From Rhizobium rhododendri (GTDB lineage: Bacteria > Pseudomonadota > Alphaproteobacteria > Rhizobiales > Rhizobiaceae): a stretch of 64,000 bases of DNA. The stretch lies in contig NZ_CP117268.1 in the NCBI RefSeq assembly GCF_007000325.2, forward strand, positions 310,001 through 374,000, in the 5' to 3' direction. The notes under the pieces are model-generated. The model was not told the origin of the DNA. It searched no databases and worked only from the letters and a program-made list of their open reading frames with translations. Below are positions 18,281 through 26,752 of this stretch, in pieces (position 1 is the stretch's first letter; the number at the start of each line of letters is the position of its first letter). Both the position numbers and the translations under genes were made by a program.

Positions 18281-19036
18281 CTATAATCCAATCAACCATC
18301 GCCACTCATGCGGTTGATCGAGAAGCTTTCGTTCGGCGTCGGTTTGAAATTTAAGGGCCTCGCTGCGCTGTAGATTGCCACCATCTGGTAAAGCGGCCCA
18401 GTGGGGATGCCCTTGGCGATCCAGTTCGAGACTTTTTTGCGAGTCGGCGAGGCGGCGCTTGTCGTCTGAGGACGAGCCAGCCTTGTTGACCAGGCTGCCG
18501 ATTTCCGGCCTTTTCGCGACTGTCCAGCTGCTGCCGGGGTGGAACAATGAGGAGAGGGCGTCGTCGGCATGCGCAGGAGAACGCGCTGATGGCGAGGGTG
18601 GGGCCATCTGCCGTCCCCTTCTGGATAAGCTGCAGAAAGGCGGGGTGTCGACCTGAACCATATCGGCATCGAAACCTAGGTCCTGCAATTCCTGCAGGAT
18701 AGCTTCAGCAACGCGTTGGTCGAAGAACGCGCCAGTCGTCAGGTGTAATTTTAGGGGTTTGCCGGCTGCGGCGATCAGCGCCGTGGCTCTGTCGAGATCG
18801 TATTCAAGGCCCGAAACACTGTCGCTCCAGTCGAAATGCGCCGGAGTCACCATCTGCGCAAGCGGCTTGTTGAGGCCGTCGAGAATACCTTGTGTTATGC
18901 CGTCCTTGTCGATGGCATAGACCGGCGCTGACGCAGCGCCGAATTGTCGAATGGCGGCTTCTTTGAATTGATGCGGATACGGAAGCGTTGCGCCGAAGAC
19001 AGTGCGCGCAGGCGAATTTTTCGGGCTCAGGTTCAA
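18281..19036 (-). pseudogene. Peptide-type ABC binding protein (SBP_bac_5), decayed C-terminal part
   Basis: The minus-strand frame starts inside the family (ITQGILDGLNKPL, then LEYDLDRATALIAAAG and VAEAILQELQDLGFDADMV), lacking roughly half the protein. Around 18650 the homology shifts frame: another minus frame carries GPLYQMVAIYSAARPLNF and ends with FSINRMSGDG, the normal C-terminal pattern of these proteins. The gene therefore has lost its N-terminus and carries at least one frameshift. It may be a relic of an older copy of the binding protein at 23218. Confidence 0.75.
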
Positions 19037-19047
19037 GGTTAGGCGTT

Positions 19048-19084
19048 CATTTCTTCAATCTACTAACTCTATCGACAATATTGG
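19048..19084. promoter_or_regulatory. Conserved upstream element, copy 1
   Basis: A 37-nt stretch starting CATTTCTT and containing TCTACT and GAC-A is 26/37 identical without gaps to a stretch at 31674-31710. Both lie a short way upstream of a small ORF and near an organosulfur-type transport operon, so they may be sites for a shared regulator or promoter. Confidence 0.4.
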
Positions 19085-19184
19085 TATGTGGCGGCCGACC
19101 GGGCTGTATCTGGCACCCGCAAGCCGCAGATACCACGTCGACGATAGGATCATTCAAATGCTCAATAGACAGAAGGGGATCAGC

Positions 19185-19355
19185 ATGAAGCCAAAATTTT
19201 TTGGACATTTGACACTGCGTCTCGCCACTCTTTTCGAGCGTGGACAGCGGCAGAAATTGCGCACCCCTGAGGTGTTTCCAGAGCACGAGCGCGAGCGCCC
19301 GACCAGTGAATACGAGATGTACTATTGGGGATTCAGCCCTGCACCGTGGTATTGA
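19185..19355 (+). CDS. Small protein of unknown function (56 residues)
   Basis: ATG 19185 follows an AAGGGG ribosome site at good spacing. The predicted 56-residue protein is basic in its first half and aromatic at the end (YEMYYWGFSPAPWY), with no signal peptide or membrane segment. I do not recognise it. It sits between an ssu-like operon and the monooxygenase operon and downstream of the conserved element at 19048, an arrangement mirrored by the small ORF at 31757. It could be a regulator or leader-type peptide. Confidence 0.5.
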   Translation: MKPKFFGHLTLRLATLFERGQRQKLRTPEVFPEHERERPTSEYEMYYWGFSPAPWY

Positions 19356-19575
19356 GGCCCATATATGAGCTATGTCATTGGATACACTTGGCATTTGCAG
19401 CTTATTCAGCCGGTCGATCTGAGGCGCAGCTTAGCGCGCTGCGCTGACGGGGGCGGTCGTCTTCGCATTCCTGTTCCTGTTCGCATTTGTCGCGGGACTG
19501 GTCTGAGGGGAGCTCAACGAGCAGGACCAGGGATTGTTCGCGTCCCAGAATCCTCTTGAGGGAGAAAATCAGGTC
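19356..19575 (+). other. Short stretch with remnant-like coding signal
   Basis: One plus frame reads LTGAVVFAFLFLFAFVAGLV before a stop at about 19504, a clear single membrane helix, but a stop codon precedes it and the better N-terminal frame is offset. It may be a decayed small membrane protein; nothing firmer can be said. Confidence 0.3.
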
Positions 19576-20157
19576 ATGACCGCAGTCCTAATCTTGCCGG
19601 GGCTATTCGGATCGGATGAGGCACACTGGCAGCAGCATTGGTTGCGGGACCAGCCTGACAGCCTATGCGTCGTTCAGGATGATTTCAACAATCCGAGGCT
19701 CAGTGATTGGATGCTGCGTCTGGAAGAGGCGCTCGATGCTGTCGGCGAGGCTTATATCGTTGCCCACAGCCTTGGCTGCCTGCTCGCCGCACACCTCGCC
19801 GGGAGAGGCGCCGCCAGACAGGTCAAGGCCGCGCTGCTCGTCGCGCCCTGTGATCTAGAGCCGACCCACACTCTTCACCCCGGGAAAGTCCTCTTCGGCG
19901 ACATGCCGATGGGGCAATTGCCTTTTCCCACTAAAGTCGTTGGCAGCCTCAACGACCGCTACATGTCGCTCGACCGCCTGACGCTGGTCGGCCGTTGCTG
20001 GGGCGCAGAGATAAAGAATATCGGTAACGCCGGACACATCAACACGGCCAGTGGCTTTGGTCGATGGAGCGGCGGTTATCAGCTGCTTGAAGGTATGAAG
20101 TCACGCACCCGCCGTCGCAGGTCAGTGGCCGAACTGCCGACGTGCCCGGTTCGGTGA
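19576..20157 (+). CDS. RBBP9/YdeN-type serine hydrolase (alpha/beta hydrolase)
   Basis: 193 residues from ATG 19576. The fold and triad of the RBBP9/YdeN family are visible: ILPGLFGSDEAHWQQHW at the N-terminus, nucleophile Ser65 in AHSLGC, Asp127 in LNDRY and His154 in GNAGHIN. These are cytoplasmic hydrolases of uncertain substrate. The last 25 residues are Arg-rich and unlike the family, so the C-terminus may be altered. It is divergent in orientation from the surrounding minus-strand transport genes, which it separates. Confidence 0.82.
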   Translation: MTAVLILPGLFGSDEAHWQQHWLRDQPDSLCVVQDDFNNPRLSDWMLRLEEALDAVGEAYIVAHSLGCLLAAHLAGRGAARQVKAALLVAPCDLEPTHTLHPGKVLFGDMPMGQLPFPTKVVGSLNDRYMSLDRLTLVGRCWGAEIKNIGNAGHINTASGFGRWSGGYQLLEGMKSRTRRRRSVAELPTCPVR

Positions 20158-20188
20158 CGTCGGCGATGTCCGACTGGTAACACACTGA

Positions 20189-20953
20189 TCACGATCGACT
20201 TGCGGTCATCTGACACGCTGCAGATTGTAACGACATATTCAGAAGCGCCAGGATTTCGCGTCTTTTAGCTTCAAAGGCGGGGGCTGTCCTGTCTCGCTTT
20301 CTTGGCAGCTGGATCGCAACCTCATCGAGTATCTGACCAGGACGTGGGCGCATGACAACGACCCGGTCTGCCAACGCTACTGCCTCCTCGATGTCGTGAG
20401 TAACGAGGATCAGCGTCGGCCGCGTATCATCCCAGATATCGAGAAGATGGTCTTGCAGATCTATTCGGGTAAATGCGTCCAAGGCCGAAAACGGCTCATC
20501 GAGAAGCAGGACTTTTGGGCGGGTCACCAAGGCACGCGCAATCGCCACACGTTGCGCTTGACCACCCGAAAGCTCCTTCGACCACCGCGCCGCATAGGAT
20601 GAGAGGCCGACCTTCTCCAGCGCCTCATTTACAAGGCCAACCCGGTTGATAGCGGTTTGTTTCGGCAATCCAAAGCCCACATTGCCCGCCACCGTCAACC
20701 ACGGCAGCAGCCTCGGCTCCTGGAAAATCAGATTGATGCGAGGGTGCGGTTCCAAAATCGTTTCTGCGCCCAGCATCACACGGCCACGGCTTGGGTGATC
20801 AAGGCCGCTAACTAGACGCAGCAGCGTGCTCTTGCCGCAGCCGGAGCCGCCGATCACGGCGACGATCTCGCCGGGTCTCACCCGCAGTGAAACTCCCTCA
20901 AGAGCGTGCATGCCGCCGGCGAATGTTTTTGAAAGACCCTGCAACGACAACAT
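20189..20953 (-). CDS. ssuB: ABC transporter ATPase, SsuB-like (aliphatic sulfonate type)
   Basis: 254 residues with Walker A GGSGCGKST, the segment INLIFQEPRLLPWLTVAGNV typical of SsuB/TauB, signature LSGGQAQR and Walker B VLLLDEPFSALD. The start overlaps the permease stop by one base (TGATG). It would energise uptake of a sulfonate-type compound with the permease and binding protein just upstream. Confidence 0.88.
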   Translation of the reverse strand: MLSLQGLSKTFAGGMHALEGVSLRVRPGEIVAVIGGSGCGKSTLLRLVSGLDHPSRGRVMLGAETILEPHPRINLIFQEPRLLPWLTVAGNVGFGLPKQTAINRVGLVNEALEKVGLSSYAARWSKELSGGQAQRVAIARALVTRPKVLLLDEPFSALDAFTRIDLQDHLLDIWDDTRPTLILVTHDIEEAVALADRVVVMRPRPGQILDEVAIQLPRKRDRTAPAFEAKRREILALLNMSLQSAACQMTASRS

Positions 20954-21798
20954 CAGCTCTGCCCCCGGTTGAAAGTGTCCTGCCAGCGAAGCAAAGGGGC
21001 GGTGGCCAAGACCAGCAAGCTGTCGGTTGCCTTGCCGATAATTGCAAAACAGACAATAGCCGCCATGATCTGCGCCGGTTTCCCCAATTGCTGGCCGTCG
21101 ACGAGCAGGTAGCCAAGTCCTTCGGAAGCGCCCATGAACTCTGCGGCGACAACGAACATCCAGCCAAGTCCAAGACCAGCCCGCAATGCAATCACGTAGG
21201 CAGGAAACACCGCTGGCAGCAAAATGCGCCCGACCATCGCAAAACCTGACAGCCGAAAGATGCGACCGACCTCAACGATCTTGCGATCGACCGACTGCAG
21301 CGCGCCGGAAAAGCCAAGATAGACAGGAAAGAACACGCCGACGGCAATCAGCGCGATTTTTGATGTCTCGAAGATACCGAGCCAAAGGATGAACAAGGGC
21401 ACCCAGGCGACTGAGGGGATGGCCCTTAACGCCTGCAGGGTCGGATCGAGCAACTGGCGAGCCAGCGGAAAATAGCCCGTCAGCGCGCCGGCAATGGTGC
21501 CAGCCACGGTTCCGATACAGAATCCCAGCAGGACGCGAAGCGTCGTGATCCACACATGTGTCAGCAACTCGCCACTCTGCAACAGTGCCCAGATTGTCTT
21601 CATCACCATCGACGGCGGCGGCATCAACCGTCCACCCATCCAGCCGAGATCGACAGCCACTTCCCAGAAAATGAGTAGACCAGCGGGAATGATAATTGCC
21701 TTGGCAATGCGCACGGAAAAAGCCGCGAGCGCCCGTCGTTTGCGGGCGCTCGCGGCTTGCTTATCGATAGTCTGCCTGACTTCGGCTGCATCCGTCAT
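20953..21798 (-). CDS. ssuC: ABC transporter permease, SsuC-like
   Basis: 281 residues from ATG 21798; earlier in-frame codons are non-ATG and would overlap the binding-protein gene. Six or so membrane segments and the EAA-type loop region (FRLSGFAMVGRILLPAVFPA) match SsuC/TauC permeases. A basic N-terminal tail precedes the first helix. Second gene of the three-gene ssu-like operon. Confidence 0.88.
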   Translation of the reverse strand: MTDAAEVRQTIDKQAASARKRRALAAFSVRIAKAIIIPAGLLIFWEVAVDLGWMGGRLMPPPSMVMKTIWALLQSGELLTHVWITTLRVLLGFCIGTVAGTIAGALTGYFPLARQLLDPTLQALRAIPSVAWVPLFILWLGIFETSKIALIAVGVFFPVYLGFSGALQSVDRKIVEVGRIFRLSGFAMVGRILLPAVFPAYVIALRAGLGLGWMFVVAAEFMGASEGLGYLLVDGQQLGKPAQIMAAIVCFAIIGKATDSLLVLATAPLLRWQDTFNRGQS

Positions 21799-21814
21799 GG
21801 AGTGAACCGTAACC

Positions 21815-22786
21815 CTACCGAGTATCTGTGACGGCAAAGTCCGTATCGATTAGTTCACCTGCCACCTTCTCGACATCCGCCCCTGCCTGTATGACTCCGG
21901 CCTTCTGTAATGCCTTTCCAGCCGCGACAACGGTTTCCCTCTGGGCTGTACCGATGGTCGGCTTGGTGAGGTCGGTGCGCTCGAGTTGCTTGTCGATCAC
22001 GTTTTCCGGTAGCTTCGCTGCCTCGACCAGCGCCGCCTTGAGCGCTTCAGGGTGCTTTAGGGCATCTTGGCGTGCCCGCTCGTATACCGCAATCACGCGC
22101 TTCACGATGTCTGGATGCTCTGCAGCGAACGTCTCCGTGGTGTTCAGCACGCCCCAGGTATTGTTCTCGGGCTTGCGGAAAAAGAGCTTCGCGCCCTCTT
22201 CGACCTCGGCCGATGCCATCAGGGGGTCGAGGCCCGCCCAGGCGTCAACATCGCCACGCAATAGGGCGAGCTTACCGTCGGCATGTTGCAGCAGCACAAG
22301 CTTGACATCCTTTTCTGTCAACCCGGCATCTGCCAGCGCGCGCACGAGGAATATGTGTGGATCGGTGCCACGCGTGACTGCGATGGATTTGCCCCTGAGG
22401 TCGGCTACAGACTTGATCGGGCTGTCTGCACGGGTGACTAGAGCCGTCCACTCAGGCCGCGAAAAAACATATATCGATTTGACCGGATTGCCGTTGACAC
22501 GGGCAATCAGCGCCGCGGCGCCGGCTGTCGAGCCGAAATCGATCGAGCTCGCATTAAGGAATTCCAACGCCTTGTTGGATCCGGCCGACTGCACCCAGGT
22601 GATCTTGATGCCGTCATTCTTGAACTCCTTTTCCAGCAAGCCCTCCTTCTTGAGAAGCAGGCTTACCGGATTGTAGGTAGCCCAGTCGATGCGGATCTCT
22701 GAAAGCTGGGCCGCCCCTGCAGACCCGGCGACCATGCCGACGGCGACTGCAACTCCCAAGAATGTAGCTCTGATCGTCGACATCAT
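21815..22786 (-). CDS. ssuA: ABC transporter binding protein, SsuA-like
   Basis: 323 residues from the first of two adjacent ATGs (22786). A signal peptide ends at AGA near residue 26. The mature type II binding fold (IRIDWATYNPVSLLLKKEG, then SIDFGSTAGAAAL) matches the aliphatic-sulfonate/taurine binding family. The transporter operon has no adjacent SsuD/SsuE monooxygenase, so oxidation would depend on enzymes elsewhere, for example those in the neighbouring operons. Confidence 0.88.
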   Translation of the reverse strand: MMSTIRATFLGVAVAVGMVAGSAGAAQLSEIRIDWATYNPVSLLLKKEGLLEKEFKNDGIKITWVQSAGSNKALEFLNASSIDFGSTAGAAALIARVNGNPVKSIYVFSRPEWTALVTRADSPIKSVADLRGKSIAVTRGTDPHIFLVRALADAGLTEKDVKLVLLQHADGKLALLRGDVDAWAGLDPLMASAEVEEGAKLFFRKPENNTWGVLNTTETFAAEHPDIVKRVIAVYERARQDALKHPEALKAALVEAAKLPENVIDKQLERTDLTKPTIGTAQRETVVAAGKALQKAGVIQAGADVEKVAGELIDTDFAVTDTR

Positions 22787-23217
22787 CTGGGGCTGCCTCT
22801 TGTTTTTGATTTGACGAAAAAATTGTCTTATCGCAATCGTAAGAGAAGGCACCCCGATGCGGGACGCAGATTTCTCTCATTCGGCTGCCTCAACAGGAAT
22901 AATTTTTCGAGAATAGCTGTGCCGACGGCAGTGGACATCCCGAGCGGTGGGGATAGGCCAACTGATGTCTAGGCCGCGTGCCGCATTCACGGCGACAATG
23001 CCACGGGCAAGTGCTGGCCGATGTCGCAGTTGTATACCGAACGAGCCGCGAGACAGGGTCTGCGGATGGGATCGGAGACAAGTTGCAAGGAAAGATGATC
23101 TTACGCGTCGGTTGTTTTGCATATACCGACAAAAATAGCACACTAATTTAATAGAGAATATTGCGCCTGCAGCCGCATGCCGTACCCTTGAGAGGAATTC
23201 ACATCAAGGGCTCTCCC
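22787..23217. promoter_or_regulatory. Divergent intergenic region between ssu-like and peptide-type operons
   Basis: 431 bp separate two divergent transport operons. The plus-proximal 60 bp are AT-rich (about 23115-23160) and include TTTAATAGAG, shared with the upstream region near 18141. No gene is recognised here. Confidence 0.4.
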
Positions 23218-24849
23218 ATGCGCAACAAGACTACCTTCATGGCCGCAACATTCGCCGGCATCGCATCGCTGCTGTCATCGACTGCCTTTACGGCGGATGT
23301 CGCGAAACCGGTACCAGGTGGCACGCTGGTCTATCTCGAGCAGCAGGCCCACACCAATCTCTATCCGCCGGCCGGCGGCTTCTACCCGAACGGCGGCATC
23401 CTCAACCAGATCACTGACAAGCTGACCTACCAGAACCCAAAGACGCTGGAGATCGAGCCGTGGATAGCCGATTCCTGGACTGTAAACACCGATGCCACCG
23501 AATATGTCTTCAAGCTGCGCAAGGGCGTGACCTTCTCCGACGGCACGCCGCTCGATGCCGACGCGGTGGCCAGGAACTTCGATACTTTTGGACATGGCAA
23601 CAAGGCACTGAAGCAGCCGGTTTCCGAAGTCATCAACAATTATGACCACAGCGAAGTTATCGATCCGCAAACGGTAAAATTTGTCTTCAAGAAACCGGCG
23701 CCCGGCTTCCTGCAGGGGACCTCTGTGATCGGCTCCGGGTTGGTGTCGTTGAAGACGCTAGGCCTGCCCTTCGAGCAACTCGGCGACGCCACGAAAATCA
23801 TCGGTTCCGGCCCCTTCACGGTCGCAGCCGAGACCATCGGCAAGGATCTGACGCTGACGGCACGCGGCGATTACAACTGGGGTCCTCAGAAGCTCGTGCA
23901 TCAGGGGCGCGCCTATCTCGATAGCCTCAAATACATAATTACCGGCGAAGACAGCGTTCGCATCGGCGCGCTGCTGTCAGGGCAAGCGGATTTCATCCGC
24001 CAATTGCAAGCCTATGACGAAAAGAAGGTCAGCGACCAGAGCTTCCCGATCTATGCCGCGCCGACCCGCGGCGTCAACGACAGCATTGCCTTGCGACCGG
24101 AGAACCCGCTGGTGGCCGACGTGCGGGTGCGCCAGGCGCTTCTGCATGCGACCAACAACAAGGAGATCGTCGAGACCCTGTTTTCTGCCAACTACCCGGC
24201 TGCCAAATCCGTGATTTCGTCATCCGCCGCGGCCTATGAGGATCTGTCCGATAAGCTATCCTACGACCCGGCGCTGTCGGAAAAACTTCTCGATGAGGCT
24301 GGTTGGGCGAAGGGGGGAGACGGCGTTCGCCAGAAGGACAGCAAGCCACTAACGCTGGCCGTCTACGAATCCCTGCCGCAGCCGCAGAACAAGGCTGTGC
24401 TGCAGCTCGTGGCGCAGCAGTGGGCAAAGGTCGGTGTCAAGCTGCAAGTGCTGGCCGGCACCTCGGGCAATGTCGTCGTCGACACCGTCAATCCCGATAA
24501 AACGCCGCTGGTGGTTGCCGAAGTCGGCCGCGCCGATCCCGATGTGATCAAAAGCCAGTTCTACCTGCTCAACCGCGATGCATTGCTGCAGAAGGGCGGT
24601 CTCAACGCCAAGGCGACCTTCGTCGATGCCAAGCTGAACGGACTCCTGGAAAGCGTTGCGTCGGGAACCGACAGCGCCCAACGCTTTGCCGCCTCCAAGG
24701 CGGCGCAGGCATATCTGCTCGACCAGGCCTATGTCATCCCGATCTTCGAAGAGCCGCAAGTCTTTGCCAGCGCGCCTTATGTCCGCGGCATTGCCTTTGA
24801 ATCCGTCGGCCGTCCAAGCTTCTACGACACCTGGCTTGCCGAACACTGA
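23218..24849 (+). CDS. ABC transporter binding protein, SBP_bac_5 (KPN_01854 family)
   Basis: 543 residues from ATG 23218, which follows AAGGG by eight bases. A signal peptide ends near AFTA (about 25). The body is a family 5 solute-binding protein (VYLEQQAHTNLYPPAGGFYPNGG, then FKLRKGVTFSDGTPLDADAV). The gene set that follows is the one known from Klebsiella KPN_01854-01858, whose binding proteins form a separate subfamily. It starts the longest operon of the window; the ligand is unknown and probably not a peptide. Confidence 0.88.
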   Translation: MRNKTTFMAATFAGIASLLSSTAFTADVAKPVPGGTLVYLEQQAHTNLYPPAGGFYPNGGILNQITDKLTYQNPKTLEIEPWIADSWTVNTDATEYVFKLRKGVTFSDGTPLDADAVARNFDTFGHGNKALKQPVSEVINNYDHSEVIDPQTVKFVFKKPAPGFLQGTSVIGSGLVSLKTLGLPFEQLGDATKIIGSGPFTVAAETIGKDLTLTARGDYNWGPQKLVHQGRAYLDSLKYIITGEDSVRIGALLSGQADFIRQLQAYDEKKVSDQSFPIYAAPTRGVNDSIALRPENPLVADVRVRQALLHATNNKEIVETLFSANYPAAKSVISSSAAAYEDLSDKLSYDPALSEKLLDEAGWAKGGDGVRQKDSKPLTLAVYESLPQPQNKAVLQLVAQQWAKVGVKLQVLAGTSGNVVVDTVNPDKTPLVVAEVGRADPDVIKSQFYLLNRDALLQKGGLNAKATFVDAKLNGLLESVASGTDSAQRFAASKAAQAYLLDQAYVIPIFEEPQVFASAPYVRGIAFESVGRPSFYDTWLAEH

Positions 24850-24902
24850 AACATATCTGGCCCGGCCAGACGTCCGGGCCAATGCAGTTGATGAGGTCTG
24901 TC

Positions 24903-25847
24903 ATGCCAAGATATATCATGTTGAGAGTAGGGCAGGCGGTGCTGGTACTCTGGGTAAGCTTCACGGTTTCCTTCTTGCTGCTGCAGGCGATGCCTGGAGA
25001 TGCGGTGCTGATCAAATTTCAGAATCCGGACTATGGCCTCAGCCCCGACCAGCTGGCGGAGCTCCGTACCGCCTACGCTGCTGATGGCTCGATATTGCAG
25101 CAATATTTTCGCGCCATAAGCAAGTTTCTGACGGGCGATTTCGGCTATTCGTTCAAGGCCGGCGTTCCGGTCAGCTCCGAGCTTGCCACCAATCTACCGG
25201 CCACCCTGTGGCTTGCCGGCCTCGGCTTTGCGACCGCAACGCTGTTTGCCATGGTCATCGCCGTGCTCGCCAACATCGCCGGCTTCGGACGATTGCGCAC
25301 CCTCATCCAGTCGATCCCGGCGCTTTTCATCTCTGTACCGGCCTTCTGGCTTGGGATCATGCTCATTCACCTGTTTTCGTTTCGCTTCCACCTCGTCCCG
25401 GTAATCAACCCCGGCCCCTGGCAGGGTCTGATCCTGCCGGTGCTGACACTTGCCGTGCCGATCTCGGCGCCGATGGCGCAAATCCTGTTGCGAAACATCG
25501 ATGAGGTCTTGACGCGGCCCTTTGTCTCGGTGGCCCGTGCCAAGGGTGCGTCGCATGCCTGGGTGCTTTGGCGGCATGTCGCCAAAAACGCGGCGCTTCC
25601 CGTCATGACCGTCGCTGGCGTACTGTTCGGCGAACTTTTGGCCGGCGCCGTCGTTACCGAGACCGTCTTCGGGCTGAATGGCATCGGCAGCCTGACGGAA
25701 CAGGCGGTCAATAGTCAGGATGTCGCTGTGCTGCAGGCGATCGTCGTTATCTCCGCCACCGCCTTCGTGGTCATCAACCTCGTCGTTGACCTCTTGTATC
25801 CAGTCTTCGACCCGAGGCTGAGAGTTGCTTTTGGAGGGATCCGATGA
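24903..25847 (+). CDS. ABC transporter permease, DppB-like
   Basis: 314 residues from ATG 24903, chosen over 24882 because it has GAGG at the right distance. Six membrane helices, MPGD after the first one, and the EAA loop VARAKGASHAWVLWRHV mark it as the first permease of a family 5 importer. It overlaps the second permease by 4 bp (ATGA). Confidence 0.9.
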   Translation: MPRYIMLRVGQAVLVLWVSFTVSFLLLQAMPGDAVLIKFQNPDYGLSPDQLAELRTAYAADGSILQQYFRAISKFLTGDFGYSFKAGVPVSSELATNLPATLWLAGLGFATATLFAMVIAVLANIAGFGRLRTLIQSIPALFISVPAFWLGIMLIHLFSFRFHLVPVINPGPWQGLILPVLTLAVPISAPMAQILLRNIDEVLTRPFVSVARAKGASHAWVLWRHVAKNAALPVMTVAGVLFGELLAGAVVTETVFGLNGIGSLTEQAVNSQDVAVLQAIVVISATAFVVINLVVDLLYPVFDPRLRVAFGGIR

Positions 25848-26752
25848 GCCTTCTCGATGTAGCCGGACATACCGTCGAAACAGCGGAAACCGGCGTTGGC
25901 GCAGCTGCGCCAGCACCAGTCCTGCTGCCCGAACATCGACGCTCTCGCGGGTTGATCCGTCGTCTCCAACCGGGCCTGATCCTTGGCATCATCGTTCTTG
26001 CCGTCGTCACTTTGTGGGCCATTGTGCCGGGTCTGTTCACGATCTACGACCCCTTTGCCGGCCAGCCGGGCCAGCAGCTCAAGGCACCGAGCGCGCTGCA
26101 TCTGCTCGGCACAGATTCGCTCGGCCGCGACGTCTACGGTCGCATCGTCTATGGGTCGATCAATTCGCTGTCAGGCGCGCTTGCGGCCGTCTCCATTGGG
26201 CTTGTCGTCGGCACGACGATGGGTATTTTCGCCGGCTCGCTCAGCGGCTGGGTTGATGCCACCATCATGCGCTTCGTCGATGTGCTGCTGTCGATCCCGG
26301 CGCTGCTGCTTTCGCTGAGCGTCATCGCGCTACTTGGCTTCGGTACGACCAACGCCGCCATCGCCGTCGGCGTCACCTCAATCGCCAGCTTTGCCCGGCT
26401 GGTGCGCTCGGAGGTCGTCACCGTCCGCCGCAGCGACTATGTCGAGGCCGCCTTCGGCAGTGGCGGCACTTTCCTACAGGTGCTCTGGCGCCATATCCTG
26501 CCGAACTCCCTGACATCCGTCATCGGGTTTACGGCATTGCAGATCGGCTGGGCCATCCTGCAGCTGGCAACGCTTGGCTTCCTCGGTTTCGGCGCACCGC
26601 CGCCGACACCCGAATGGGGGCTATTGATCGCCGAGGGGCGAAATTATATCGCGACCGCCTGGTGGCTGACGGCCGCACCCGGCATCGTCGTCGTATTGGT
26701 CGTACTCTCTGTCAATCGTGTCAGCCAAGCCATTGGGAGGGCGCGGATATGA
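25844..26752 (+). CDS. ABC transporter permease, DppC-like
   Basis: 302 residues with an N-terminal cytoplasmic extension of about 40, then six helices; HLLGTDSLGRDVYGRIVYGS is the DppC signature and YVEAAFGSGG part of the EAA loop. It overlaps both neighbours by 4 bp. Confidence 0.92.
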   Translation: MSLLDVAGHTVETAETGVGAAAPAPVLLPEHRRSRGLIRRLQPGLILGIIVLAVVTLWAIVPGLFTIYDPFAGQPGQQLKAPSALHLLGTDSLGRDVYGRIVYGSINSLSGALAAVSIGLVVGTTMGIFAGSLSGWVDATIMRFVDVLLSIPALLLSLSVIALLGFGTTNAAIAVGVTSIASFARLVRSEVVTVRRSDYVEAAFGSGGTFLQVLWRHILPNSLTSVIGFTALQIGWAILQLATLGFLGFGAPPPTPEWGLLIAEGRNYIATAWWLTAAPGIVVVLVVLSVNRVSQAIGRARI

